NCBI GenBank assembly: GCA_018376135.1
Contig: JAHABX010000015.1
Span: 21,358 to 85,357, forward strand
Length of the DNA: 64,000 nucleotides
Source of the DNA: Clostridiales bacterium
GTDB taxonomy: Bacteria > Bacillota > Clostridia > Lachnospirales > Lachnospiraceae
Reading direction: 5' to 3'
The notes under the pieces: model-generated
Seen by the model: the letters and a program-made list of their open reading frames with translations, nothing else
The model's database searches: none
Told to the model about the DNA's origin: nothing
Shown: piece after piece, positions 25,309 through 33,213 of the stretch
Numbering within the stretch: the stretch's first letter is position 1
Layout of the letters: the number at the start of each line of letters is the position of its first letter
Program-made: the position numbers and the translations under genes

Positions 25309-26598
25309 CTAACAGGTATAGTACAGTCTTATCATATCTGTCAGTGCCTTTTCATCCCTGACTCCCATCAGCTCCCGGGCAGAGTGCATGGCAAGCACCG
25401 GAATCCCCACATCCACCACAGGAACCGGAACCATACTGGACGCAATAGAGCCAAGCGTGCTTCCCGCAGTTCCATCCGACCGATTGAAAAACTTGGTATA
25501 CGGGATCTCTTCCTGCATACAAAGCTGCTGGACAATGGCAATGGCACGGCTGTCCGTTGCATAGGACTGGCTGCACGCCTCCTTGATACAGAAGCCCTGA
25601 TTCAGCGGGCTTGCATTGGTCAGATCCATCTTTTCCGGATAATTGGGATGGAAGGCATGCCCAACATCCACAGAAAGCATCATGCTGTCCTGAAGGTTCT
25701 GCAGGAACTGTACCCGCTCCTGAGACAGTCCCAGACTTATCTTCTCCAGGACCATGGACAAAAGCATGGAGCCCGCCCCCTGCTTTGTCCGGCTGCCAAT
25801 CTCCTCATGATCAAAGAAAGCCGCCACATTGATGCCGTCCCTGCCGCCCCTGATCATTCCTGTAAGAATTGCCTGTACACTGGACAGATTATCGATTCTG
25901 GGCGCCGAGATCAAATCTCTCTTCATCCCCACATAATCCGGCGTATCCGCATTATACAGCCCGATCTCATAATCCAGGATCTCCTCAGGGCTTACCTGAA
26001 GCTGCTCTGCAAGCATTTCCTTAAAAAAGCTTCCGGAAAACGCTTCTCCTCCGGCTCCTGCCACAGGCAGCAGCTCCTTTTGCCTGTTCAGCTCCACGCC
26101 TTTATTGACCTCCCGGTTCAGATGAACGGCAAGATTGGGGATCACAAAGAGCGGTCTCCGAAAATCCACCAGACGGATCTGCGGCCGGAAAAGATCATCA
26201 CTCTTCAGTGCCACTCTGCCTGCCGCCGACAGGGGACGGTCCATCCACGTATTCAGGATCGCCCCTCCGTAGAGTTCCACATTCAGCTGGGCATATCCAT
26301 TTCTTATAATTTCCGGATTCTGCTTCAGCCGGAATCCCGGAAAATCCGTATGGGCAGCCGCAATCCGGTATCCGTTCTGATTCTCCTGATGCTCACCCAC
26401 CGAGAAGGCAATTACCGTGGACTCCTGCTGTACCACATAATATCTGCCTCCCGCCTCCAGGCTCCAGGGACGGCTCATCATAAGCCGTTCATAACCCGCC
26501 TCCTGAAGCTGCTGTACGACCTCTCCCGCCACATGGCAGGGTGAAGTTCCCTTGTCCAAAAGCTGAAAAAGCTGTTCCATGTCATCCATTTTTCTCAT
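25309..26598 (-). CDS. M18 family aminopeptidase
   Basis: Dinuclear zinc aminopeptidase (aspartyl aminopeptidase family), 429 residues, cytoplasmic. Zinc and catalytic motifs are AAHTDFPGF near the N-terminal third, DHEEIGSRT in the middle and the late His in LAMHSARELMG. The PDYVGMKRDLISAPRIDNLSS stretch is typical. M18 enzymes form dodecamers and release acidic N-terminal residues from peptides. The ATG at 26598 lies after GGAGGT; a GTG at 26613 is in frame. It is divergent from the gene at 26704. Confidence 0.92.
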   Translation of the reverse strand: MRKMDDMEQLFQLLDKGTSPCHVAGEVVQQLQEAGYERLMMSRPWSLEAGGRYYVVQQESTVIAFSVGEHQENQNGYRIAAAHTDFPGFRLKQNPEIIRNGYAQLNVELYGGAILNTWMDRPLSAAGRVALKSDDLFRPQIRLVDFRRPLFVIPNLAVHLNREVNKGVELNRQKELLPVAGAGGEAFSGSFFKEMLAEQLQVSPEEILDYEIGLYNADTPDYVGMKRDLISAPRIDNLSSVQAILTGMIRGGRDGINVAAFFDHEEIGSRTKQGAGSMLLSMVLEKISLGLSQERVQFLQNLQDSMMLSVDVGHAFHPNYPEKMDLTNASPLNQGFCIKEACSQSYATDSRAIAIVQQLCMQEEIPYTKFFNRSDGTAGSTLGSIASSMVPVPVVDVGIPVLAMHSARELMGVRDEKALTDMIRLYYTC

Positions 26599-26703
26599 TT
26601 TTACCTCCATCACGCTCCTGATGCCTGTTATTCAAAAACAGTATAGCAAATCCCGGCGATTTCATCTATAATCAAATCAACAGAAACCAACAGGAGGTAT
26701 CCC

Positions 26704-27201
26704 ATGATCGCTTTACAGATCGCCGACATCAAATCCTTTATGAAAAAACTGCTGCTCAGTGAATCCTTTGACCGTTTTCTCCTTCTGGAGGGCAGCATCA
26801 CGACTTATAATACCTTTCATATCGATGGTTCCCTGCAGAGATCCTACTACACCCGGGAAGAACAGGAAAATCTGGGTGAACGCACATTGTCTTTCTGGGG
26901 AGAGGTACGTCCCTTCTGCCTGGAGCTGATCAGGGGAAAAAGGACGCCTCTCGCCTTTCGTTTCACCTTCCGGCTCTCTTCCGGCAACGTGGAGCGGCTG
27001 CTCTCCCAGACGGGCATTCAGATCCCCGCTGAACAGATAAACGGTCTTCTCATGAATCTGCGCTACGACGGGCATTCCCTGCAGTGTACCACCGGAACCT
27101 CCCTTGCCGTCTTCACCATGGACAAAAAACTGGACCATGCCTGGGATGACATGGTCCAAAGATACTTCCGTCAGATGGAAATCCCCTTCGAGACGGTCTG
27201 A
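26704..27201 (+). CDS. Conserved hypothetical protein, possibly DUF5721
   Basis: 165-residue soluble protein with no signal peptide or TM helix. It opens MIALQIADIKSFMKKLLLSE and contains FDRFLLLEGSITTYNTFHID, then FRLSSGNVERLL and a C-terminal helix-rich end. I believe it belongs to a small Clostridial family (DUF5721), but the match is from memory and the function is unknown. CAACAGGAGGTATCCC places a strong binding site just before the ATG. It ends two bases before the htpG stop on the opposite strand, a convergent pair with no room for a terminator. Confidence 0.75.
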   Translation: MIALQIADIKSFMKKLLLSESFDRFLLLEGSITTYNTFHIDGSLQRSYYTREEQENLGERTLSFWGEVRPFCLELIRGKRTPLAFRFTFRLSSGNVERLLSQTGIQIPAEQINGLLMNLRYDGHSLQCTTGTSLAVFTMDKKLDHAWDDMVQRYFRQMEIPFETV

Positions 27202-27203
27202 TT

Positions 27204-29243
27204 TTATTTCGTCAAGAGCATCATGATCTCGTTGCTCCGGCTGATGAACTTTGTCATCGCTTCCGGGGCAAGCGGCTGATGGCTGATCATTGCCAGATCG
27301 TAGAGCTGCTCGCAGATCATTCCCGCATGCTCACCTTCCGGGTTCTCAAACAGATACTTCACAAGCGCATTGTTCGCATTCAGCACAAGAGTGGTGGTCG
27401 TACCGAACATGGACGGATCCATACCATACATGTTGTACATCTTCATCATCTCCTGCATCCTGCGGTTCTCCTCAGAGAGGGTCATCACAGAAGAGATGTT
27501 CTCATTCTTCAGCTTCTCCACCTTTACTTCCAGCTTCTCATTATTCAAAGCCTTACGGAACAGGGCGGTCAGTGCATCCGTCTCATCCTTCAGTGCTTCT
27601 GCATCCACTTCTTCCTTCATGGACTCGGTCACATCCGCATCGATACGCTGGAATTTTACAAGCTCATTCTTTGCTTCGATATGGCTGATAAACGGGTTGT
27701 CAATGTTGTGCTTTAAGATCACCGCATTCATATTCTGCTCGCGGAACATATTGATATACTGGCTCTGCTGTACCTCATCGGTCACGTAGTAGATCGTCGT
27801 CTTAGGAGCTTCTTCCTTTGACTCCTCACTGCCCTCTGCAGCGGCTTCTGCCTCGTCCTTCGGTTCATCACCCAGGTATTCCTTCATGGTCGTATATTTG
27901 CCGTCCAGATCCTTGAACAGGACATAATCCATCATACGCTCACAGAACTTCTCATCCTTGATGCAGCCAAACTTGATAAACGGATTGATATCATCCCAGT
28001 ATTTCTCATAATTCTCACGGTCCGTCTTGCACATACCGCTTAACCGATCCGCTACCTTCTTGGTGATATAATCAGAGATCTTCTTCACAAATCCGTCATT
28101 CTGAAGTGCGCTTCTGGATACATTCAGCGGAAGATCCGGACAGTCGATCACACCCTTTAACAGAAGCAGGAACTCCGGAATCACTTCCTTGATGTTATCT
28201 GCGATAAATACCTGATTGTTATACAGCTTGATCGTTCCCTCAATGGATTCATATTCCATATTGATCTTCGGGAAGTACAGGATGCCCTTTAAGTTGAACG
28301 GATAGTCCATATTCAGATGGATCCAGAACAGAGGCTCCTTGTAATCCATAAATACCTTGCGGTAGAACTCCTTGTACTCCTCCTCGGTACACTCATTCGG
28401 ATGCTTGGTCCACAGAGGCTTCGTATCACTTAAAGATACGGGACGCTTGTTGATCTTTACCTTATCTCTTGCCGGAGATACTTCTTTTACTTCCTTCGTA
28501 CCATCCTCGTTCTCGATCTCCTCCGTCTTCGCATCCTCATGGATATGCTCAACGACTACATCGTCCTCCGTCAGCTCGCTCTCGTCGATCTCTTCATATT
28601 CCTGCTCCGCATTCTCTTTTGCCAGGAAGATCTCCACCGGCATGAAGGAACAATATTTGGAAATAACCTCACGGGCCCGGTATTCATTGGCAAATTCCAG
28701 ACTCTCTTCGTTCAGGAACAGGGTGATCTCCGTACCGACCGTCTCTCTTTGTCCGGTCGCCATGGAGAACTCCGTACCACCGTCACATTCCCAGTGTACC
28801 GGCTCCGCCCCTTCCTTGTAGGAAAGCGTATCGATATGCACCTCATCTGCTACCATGAAAGCAGAATAGAAGCCCAGACCAAAGTGTCCGATGATCTGAT
28901 CCTCGTTGGTCTTGTCCTTGTACTGTGCCAGGAAATCCGTCGCACCGGAAAAAGCGATCTGATTGATATACTCCTCCACCTCATCTGCAGTCATACCAAG
29001 ACCGTTATCGATGAATTTCAGAGTTTTCTCGTCCGGATTCACCAATACCTGCACCTGCGGCTTATACTTCTCCGGCAGAGTATACTCTCCCATCATATCC
29101 AGCTTCTTCAGCTTGGTAATGGCATCACATCCGTTGGATACCAGCTCACGGAAGAAAATATCGTGATCAGAATACAGCCACTTCTTAATAATAGGAAAAA
29201 TATTGTCACTGTTAATAGAAAGATTACCATGCTTTTCGCTCAT
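27204..29243 (-). CDS. htpG: Molecular chaperone HtpG (bacterial Hsp90)
   Basis: ATP-dependent dimeric chaperone of 679 residues. The GHKL ATPase domain shows FFRELVSNGCDAI, DNGLGMT and GHFGLGFYSAFMVAD. A charged linker (about 215-260, rich in Glu/Asp, including HIHEDAKTEEIENEDG) precedes the middle domain with NVSRSALQND. The C-terminal dimerisation part includes a short Ala/Glu-rich stretch. An upstream promoter and a perfect CIRCE element show that it belongs to the HrcA heat-shock regulon. In Bacillus htpG is not CIRCE-controlled, so the regulation here differs from that model. Confidence 0.97.
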   Translation of the reverse strand: MSEKHGNLSINSDNIFPIIKKWLYSDHDIFFRELVSNGCDAITKLKKLDMMGEYTLPEKYKPQVQVLVNPDEKTLKFIDNGLGMTADEVEEYINQIAFSGATDFLAQYKDKTNEDQIIGHFGLGFYSAFMVADEVHIDTLSYKEGAEPVHWECDGGTEFSMATGQRETVGTEITLFLNEESLEFANEYRAREVISKYCSFMPVEIFLAKENAEQEYEEIDESELTEDDVVVEHIHEDAKTEEIENEDGTKEVKEVSPARDKVKINKRPVSLSDTKPLWTKHPNECTEEEYKEFYRKVFMDYKEPLFWIHLNMDYPFNLKGILYFPKINMEYESIEGTIKLYNNQVFIADNIKEVIPEFLLLLKGVIDCPDLPLNVSRSALQNDGFVKKISDYITKKVADRLSGMCKTDRENYEKYWDDINPFIKFGCIKDEKFCERMMDYVLFKDLDGKYTTMKEYLGDEPKDEAEAAAEGSEESKEEAPKTTIYYVTDEVQQSQYINMFREQNMNAVILKHNIDNPFISHIEAKNELVKFQRIDADVTESMKEEVDAEALKDETDALTALFRKALNNEKLEVKVEKLKNENISSVMTLSEENRRMQEMMKMYNMYGMDPSMFGTTTTLVLNANNALVKYLFENPEGEHAGMICEQLYDLAMISHQPLAPEAMTKFISRSNEIMMLLTK

Positions 29244-29284
29244 TTTTCACACTGCCTTTCTTGATCTGAAAATCTTTTATATGT

Positions 29285-29313
29285 ACTATAAGCCTGTTCC
29301 CGTCAAAAGTCAA
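29285..29313 (-). promoter_or_regulatory. Sigma-A promoter for htpG
   Basis: On the minus strand TTGACT (29308-29313), 17-base spacer, TATAGT (29285-29290). Confidence 0.8.
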
Positions 29314-29320
29314 GATTTTT

Positions 29321-29347
29321 TTAGCACTCATTTCATCTGAGTGCTAA
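29321..29347. promoter_or_regulatory. CIRCE element (HrcA operator)
   Basis: TTAGCACTC (29321-29329), nine bases, GAGTGCTAA (29339-29347): an exact match to the CIRCE consensus. It lies seven bases upstream of the htpG -35 box, an unusual position, as CIRCE is more often within or downstream of the promoter. Confidence 0.95.
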
Positions 29348-29397
29348 TAATCTTCTCGCCCCATGTAAGATATTTTCCAAATCAGCCACATCTTTTG

Positions 29398-29426
29398 TTG
29401 TTTCTGTCTATATTCCATGATATAAT
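29398..29426 (+). promoter_or_regulatory. Sigma-A promoter for the cytidylate-kinase-like gene
   Basis: TTGTTT (29398-29403), 17-base spacer, TATAAT (29421-29426) with an extended TGA just before. Confidence 0.65.
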
Positions 29427-29466
29427 AAAAGAAAATTTATAACTTTTCCATAAAGGAGTGGTGTTG

Positions 29467-30096
29467 ATGTCAAAGAAATTTACGATTACACTGGGACGTG
29501 AATGCGGTGCGGGTGCTACACCCATTGCAGAAATACTGTCAAAGGAACTGAATATCCCGTACTATCACAAAGACATATTCCGTATGGTCTCTGACAAGAG
29601 CGGCGTTCTGGAGGAGTTCTTCCATGTCAATAATGAACGTACCGGAAACAACCTGCTGTATAAGATCATCAAGGATCTGAACCCGAAGGATCAGAAGCCT
29701 TCCCTTGGCAAGGATATCGTTTCTCCGGATAACCTGTTCCGCTTCCAGTCCGAGCTGATCCGGGAGCTTGCAGACAACGAGACCTGTATCATCGTCGGCC
29801 GCTGTGCAGATTATGTGCTGAAGGATTACAGCAACGTTGTCAACGTCTTCGCCTGCGGCAGCCCTGAGTCCAAGATCCACCTGATGATGCGCACCTTTTC
29901 CCTGGAACGCTATGCGGCAATCGACCGGATCCGCGAGACAGACAAGCAGCGCAGCAAATATTACAATTACTATACGGGAAGAACCTGGGGAGCAGCTTCC
30001 AATTATGATCTGTGCCTGAATACCGGCGATATGACCATCGAGCAGGCGGCAAATCAGGTGATCTTCTATCTGAAGCAGAAAGGATACATAGATTAA
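29467..30096 (+). CDS. Cytidylate kinase-like protein
   Basis: 209-residue P-loop protein of the cytidylate-kinase-like family common in Clostridia. The start KKFTITLGRECGAGATPIAEIL contains a degenerate P-loop (GRECGAGA in place of GxxGxGK(S/T)). The LID-like region LMMRTFSLERYAAIDRIRETDKQR and the end YDLCLNTGDMTIEQAANQVI follow the family. The nucleotide substrate is not established for this group, and true Cmk activity is uncertain. The ATG at 29467 lies eight bases after AAAGGAG; three earlier GTG/TTG codons are in frame. It is divergent from htpG. The 120 bases between the CIRCE element and the start make HrcA control of this gene unlikely but not excluded. Confidence 0.85.
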   Translation: MSKKFTITLGRECGAGATPIAEILSKELNIPYYHKDIFRMVSDKSGVLEEFFHVNNERTGNNLLYKIIKDLNPKDQKPSLGKDIVSPDNLFRFQSELIRELADNETCIIVGRCADYVLKDYSNVVNVFACGSPESKIHLMMRTFSLERYAAIDRIRETDKQRSKYYNYYTGRTWGAASNYDLCLNTGDMTIEQAANQVIFYLKQKGYID

Positions 30097-30107
30097 CAAT
30101 ATGCACG

Positions 30108-30138
30108 AAAAAAGCTCTTGCAGTTGCAAGAGCTTTTT
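30108..30138. terminator. Bidirectional terminator
   Basis: AGCTCTTGCA (30113-30122) and TGCAAGAGCT (30125-30134) form a palindrome flanked by A and T runs. It can stop the kinase-like gene on the plus strand and the tRNA-Leu unit on the minus strand. Confidence 0.85.
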
Positions 30139-30139
30139 A

Positions 30140-30224
30140 TGCGGAAGAAGGGACTTGAACCCTCACGAGCGTAACGCTCACAAGAACCTGAATCTTGCTC
30201 GTCTGCCAATTCCGACACTTCCGC
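30140..30224 (-). tRNA. tRNA-Leu (anticodon CAG), copy 1
   Basis: Class II tRNA of 85 bases. The acceptor stem GCGGAAG pairs with CTTCCGC and the discriminator is A. The anticodon loop TTCAGGT is closed by CAAGA/TCTTG, giving CAG for CUG codons. A long variable arm (GAGCGTTACGCTC) and GGTTCAAGTC in the T arm are present. The 3' CCA is not encoded. Identical to the copy at 30513-30597. It lies 40 bases after the AAG tRNA with no terminator between, so the two probably share a transcript. Confidence 0.97.
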
Positions 30225-30264
30225 AGACCGTATGAATTTTTGTCTCAGAGCTCATACTCTCTGA

Positions 30265-30348
30265 TGCGGAAGATGGGACTTGAACCCACACGACCTAACG
30301 GTCACAAGATCCTTAGTCTTGCTCGTCTGCCAATTCCGACACTTCCGC
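30265..30348 (-). tRNA. tRNA-Leu (anticodon AAG)
   Basis: 84-base class II tRNA. The acceptor stem and D arm are the same as in the flanking Leu(CAG) genes, with variable arm GACCGTTAGGTC. The anticodon loop CTAAGGA, closed by CAAGA/TCTTG, has U33 then A34-A35-G36, giving AAG for CUU. A34 would probably be deaminated to inosine. CCA is not encoded. It has its own promoter. Confidence 0.95.
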
Positions 30349-30383
30349 AAACCGTTGTGTTTTTTAACGACTCAACGATAGCT

Positions 30384-30412
30384 ATTATAGCACCGGGTAC
30401 GCCTTACGTCAA
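30384..30412 (-). promoter_or_regulatory. Promoter for tRNA-Leu(AAG) and downstream tRNA-Leu(CAG)
   Basis: On the minus strand TTGACG (30407-30412), 17-base spacer, TATAAT (30384-30389). Confidence 0.85.
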
Positions 30413-30477
30413 TACCCTTTTTTCAAAAAAATAATTTTTTTGCTCTTTTTTCGCTCTTGCTGCATCGTTAAACGAAG

Positions 30478-30505
30478 AAAAAAACTCCTGCATGAACAGG
30501 AGTCT
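30478..30505 (-). terminator. Terminator of tRNA-Leu copy 2
   Basis: On the minus strand ACTCCTG, loop TTCATG, CAGGAGT, followed by a T run. It separates the copy-2 transcript from the AAG/CAG unit. Confidence 0.85.
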
Positions 30506-30512
30506 TCTCTCA

Positions 30513-30597
30513 TGCGGAAGAAGGGACTTGAACCCTCACGAGCGTAACGCTCACAAGAACCTGAATCTTGCTCGTCTGCCAATTCCGACACTTCCGC
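30513..30597 (-). tRNA. tRNA-Leu (anticodon CAG), copy 2
   Basis: 85 bases, identical to copy 1 at 30140-30224, anticodon loop TTCAGGT. It has its own promoter and terminator, so it is an independent transcription unit. Confidence 0.97.
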
Positions 30598-30609
30598 ATC
30601 ACGAACCAT

Positions 30610-30638
30610 ATAATACCCTATCTTGACGAAAATGTCAA
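30610..30638 (-). promoter_or_regulatory. Promoter of tRNA-Leu copy 2
   Basis: On the minus strand TTGACA (30633-30638), 17-base spacer, TATTAT (30610-30615), ending 12 bases before the tRNA. Confidence 0.85.
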
Positions 30639-30745
30639 ATATTTTTAAAATGTATTTGAAATAATACTCTTCGTAGATTCTATTTATAGTGGGTTTCAAA
30701 GTATCATTTAATTAAGCACTTCGCTATCGAAAGGAAGGTATAAAT

Positions 30746-31066
30746 ATGGATTATCATGCATTAGGAAAAAGGATTCGTGAGGAACGTCTGAGACTGAACC
30801 TGACCCAGGAAAAGCTCGCCGAGGAGGTTGGTGTATCCACCGCTTATATTGGTCAGATTGAGAGAGGCGAGAGAAGCCTGACCCTGGACAAGCTGGTCAA
30901 GGTCGTTAACCGCCTGGGAGTCACCATTGACTTCCTGCTGGCTGATTATGTAATCGCTACGGATGATACCAGTATGAATCTGCTGATTCAGCTCATGCAC
31001 GACCGTACCGCTGAGGAGAAGACTCTTGCAATCAATCTTCTGAAGGTACTCTTTGCCGGCAAATAA
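30746..31066 (+). CDS. XRE-family HTH transcriptional regulator
   Basis: 106-residue DNA-binding protein. The Cro/CI helix-turn-helix spans about 6-62, with LNLTQEKLAEEVGVSTAYIG and QIERGERSLTLDKLVKV. A short C-terminal helix pair (DDTSMNLLIQLMHDRTAEEK) probably serves dimerisation. AAGGAAGG precedes the ATG. It stands alone between the tRNA-Leu cluster and the COG0523 genes, and no integrase or toxin is adjacent. Target unknown; this type is common as a housekeeping regulator in Lachnospiraceae. Confidence 0.9.
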   Translation: MDYHALGKRIREERLRLNLTQEKLAEEVGVSTAYIGQIERGERSLTLDKLVKVVNRLGVTIDFLLADYVIATDDTSMNLLIQLMHDRTAEEKTLAINLLKVLFAGK

Positions 31067-31087
31067 TTTCCGCATACGATTCCGCAA

Positions 31088-31140
31088 AAAAGTCCCGACC
31101 GGAGAATTCCAGAACGAGAATTCCCCAGCCGGGATTTTTA
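31088..31140. terminator. Probable terminator between XRE gene and GTPase gene
   Basis: TCCCG near 31095 pairs with CGGGA near 31129 around a 30-base middle with two copies of GAGAATTCC. T-rich ends on both strands (AAAAAA left, ATTTTTATTT right). The inner pairing is imperfect. Confidence 0.55.
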
Positions 31141-31150
31141 TTTGCTCTCT

Positions 31151-32092
31151 TTAAAAATATACCAGCTCTTCTTCCGGCTTCTGTGCATTCCGGATATTGG
31201 TAGAGCGAAGGACAACGCCTTCCTCTCCGCCGTACTCCTCGCGCTTTTCAACCTGTACCTTCGCCGTCACAGTGATCCACTGTCTGGACTTCAGGCGATC
31301 CGTATAAGAGGATTCACACAGGAAACCAATAAAGGCCGTATCGTCCGCACAGCAGGTCATAGCCATACGTCCCGGCACAAAGAATCCCTTCGGCAGACGC
31401 TTATTGATATAGACCATGCCGGTGAACCGAACCGTCTTCCCATCGTATCTCTCCGGATGGTCCATGGCATCGATATACCAGATTCCATAGTCCACATCAG
31501 AAATCTCGATCACATCTGCATTCACGTCAAAGGGCATCTCTTCCTCGAATTCCAGCTGCGAACCATCCTCCTTCTCAAAGACCACCTGCGCCTTGGGATT
31601 TACTGCACGCATATTTCTCTTATAGACCGCCGCTGTCGTGTCCTCTGTACTTCGATTGAAAATGATCAGATCCGAATCCTTTGCCATTTCCATGAACAGA
31701 GACTTCATGTTCTTCAGGTATACATCAAAGGTCGCGGCATCCACCACAGTAATGACCTGCGCCACAAACCACCCCTTCGGCATATACATATCACGCAGAA
31801 AATCCATTCCCCACATGCAGTTATATTCCAGAATGATCTGAGTCGGCTTGTATTTCTTCTGACATTCCGCCAGAAACATCTCATTAAATTCGCTTTTGTC
31901 CTCCAGCATGACCAGAGTCGCATTGCTGTCCTTCAGGATCTCGTCATCATATTCTTCGATCCCTTCCTCACAGGCAATGACCAGATTGCGTTCTCCTCCG
32001 GAGAAATACTCATCCGCCAGAGTTTCCATGGCAAACCTTGTCTTGCCGCTCTCCAGGAATCCATGAATCACAAATACGGGAATTTTCATCAT
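31151..32092 (-). CDS. COG0523-like GTPase fused to a DUF1980-like domain
   Basis: 313-residue protein. The N-terminal half is a CobW/COG0523-type P-loop GTPase: Walker A GFLESGKTRFAME at about 11-23, TVVDAATF, and IIFNRSTEDT in place of the usual NKxD. It lacks the CxCC metal motif. The C-terminal third (about 215-310: DGKTVRFTGMVYINKRLPKG, then PGRMAMTCCADDTAFIGFLC) looks like the DUF1980/TIGR03943 domain, which occurs with zinc-linked permeases. So it is a fusion or paralogue that may act in metal transfer. The ATG at 32092 follows AGAGGTG. Directly downstream (14 bases) of the second, His-rich GTPase; probably one operon. Confidence 0.8.
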   Translation of the reverse strand: MMKIPVFVIHGFLESGKTRFAMETLADEYFSGGERNLVIACEEGIEEYDDEILKDSNATLVMLEDKSEFNEMFLAECQKKYKPTQIILEYNCMWGMDFLRDMYMPKGWFVAQVITVVDAATFDVYLKNMKSLFMEMAKDSDLIIFNRSTEDTTAAVYKRNMRAVNPKAQVVFEKEDGSQLEFEEEMPFDVNADVIEISDVDYGIWYIDAMDHPERYDGKTVRFTGMVYINKRLPKGFFVPGRMAMTCCADDTAFIGFLCESSYTDRLKSRQWITVTAKVQVEKREEYGGEEGVVLRSTNIRNAQKPEEELVYF

Positions 32093-32106
32093 TTTATTCA
32101 CCTCTG

Positions 32107-33129
32107 TTATACCAGCTCAAACAGCTTCTCCAGCTCTTCTCCACTCAGATGGGAACCGATCACGCACAGGCGCCCTGTATAATCCGCTTCACCCCGGCGA
32201 ACCTCAAATTCCTCCGGAACCATATCAAAATGCAGCCAGGTGCCGTCCGTGCATGGTACGATCCCCTTTGCCCGCAGAATAATACCACAGTCATCATCAT
32301 CGGAAAGCTTCGTCAAAATCTCGTGAAGCTGCTCCTCACTGTACCTGTGAGTCGTCTCTTTTCCCCAGCTTGTAAAGACCTCATCCGCATGATGATGGTG
32401 ATGATCATGACAGCCGCAGGTGCAGTCATCTCCATGCTCATGATGATGATCATGATCGTGGTGATGGTCGTGGTCGTGGTGATGGTCGTGGTCGTGAGTA
32501 TGATGCTCTTCCAGTTCTTCTTTCCGGATCAGATCCTGATGCTCCATAGCCGCGAGGATCTGTGTGCCCTTCAGCTCATCCCAGGGAGTCGTGATGATCG
32601 TAGCCGTCGGATTTTTCTCCTTCAGCATCCTTACACAGGCTTCCAGCTTTTCTTCTGTCATCTTCTGCGTACGGCTGATCACGATCGTGCCTGCATGCTC
32701 CACCTGATTATTGAAAAATTCACCAAAGTTCTTCATATACATCCGGCATTTCTGACCGTCCACAACGGTTACAGAGCTGTTCAGCTCCACCGGCTCATGT
32801 GCTGCCACATCCTGTACTGCTTTCGTCACGTCAGACAGTTTGCCCACGCCCGAAGGCTCGATCAGAATACGATCCGGAGCATAGGTCTCGATCACTTCCT
32901 TCAGCGCAGTTCCAAAGTCACCGACCAGGGAACAGCAGATACAGCCGGAATTCATCTCCGTGATCTGTACACCCGCATCCTTCAGGAAGCCGCCGTCAAT
33001 CCCTATCTCACCAAACTCATTTTCGATCAGTACAATTTTCTCCCCTGCAAATGCCTCTTCCAGCATCTTCTTGATCAATGTAGTCTTACCGGCGCCAAGA
33101 AAACCGGAAACAATTTCAATCTTTGTCAT
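32107..33129 (-). CDS. CobW/COG0523 metallochaperone with His-rich loop
   Basis: 340-residue G3E GTPase. Walker A is GFLGAGKTT (9-17), ENEFGEIGID lies near 36-45, and the metal-binding CxCC is C63-I-C65-C66. The C-terminal CobW_C domain holds VRRGEADYTGRLCVIG. Between the domains is a long Asp/His-rich insert of three DHDHHH units plus CTCGCHDHHHHH, a strong metal-binding tract. Such proteins deliver zinc (ZigA/ZNG1 type), cobalt (CobW) or nickel; His-rich inserts fit Zn or Ni, but the metal is not decided. AAGGAAC precedes the ATG. It lies downstream of rplT with a long hairpin between; a Zur box was not found. Confidence 0.9.
   Translation of the reverse strand: MTKIEIVSGFLGAGKTTLIKKMLEEAFAGEKIVLIENEFGEIGIDGGFLKDAGVQITEMNSGCICCSLVGDFGTALKEVIETYAPDRILIEPSGVGKLSDVTKAVQDVAAHEPVELNSSVTVVDGQKCRMYMKNFGEFFNNQVEHAGTIVISRTQKMTEEKLEACVRMLKEKNPTATIITTPWDELKGTQILAAMEHQDLIRKEELEEHHTHDHDHHHDHDHHHDHDHHHEHGDDCTCGCHDHHHHHADEVFTSWGKETTHRYSEEQLHEILTKLSDDDDCGIILRAKGIVPCTDGTWLHFDMVPEEFEVRRGEADYTGRLCVIGSHLSGEELEKLFELV
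32436..32503 (-). repeat. 18-base tandem repeats encoding DHDHHH
   Basis: About three copies of an 18-base unit rich in gtggtgatggtc encode the His/Asp repeat of the metallochaperone. In-frame repeat number can vary by slippage; it is not a CRISPR array. Confidence 0.7.
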
Positions 33130-33155
33130 GTTCTGTTCCTTCTTTCTTATAAACG

Positions 33156-33199
33156 AAGCCCTCGAGAAGTTACCATACGGTAGAAATTCCCAAGGGCTT
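33156..33199 (-). promoter_or_regulatory. Long hairpin between rplT and the COG0523 gene
   Basis: AAGCCCT (33156-33162) pairs with AGGGCTT (33193-33199), with TACC/GGTA inside. The tail is not T-rich, so termination would be weak; it may limit read-through from rplT. Confidence 0.4.
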
Positions 33200-33213
33200 T
33201 TGTGCTGCGAATC

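Noticed and set aside
30140..30597. tRNA-Leu cluster as an integration site of a mobile element
   Set aside because: No integrase, no partial tRNA copy and no prophage-like genes flank it; the repeated tRNA is a full, functional-looking gene.
32436..32503. Short tandem repeats resembling a CRISPR-like array
   Set aside because: The unit is 18 bases, contiguous and without spacers; it encodes the DHDHHH tract.
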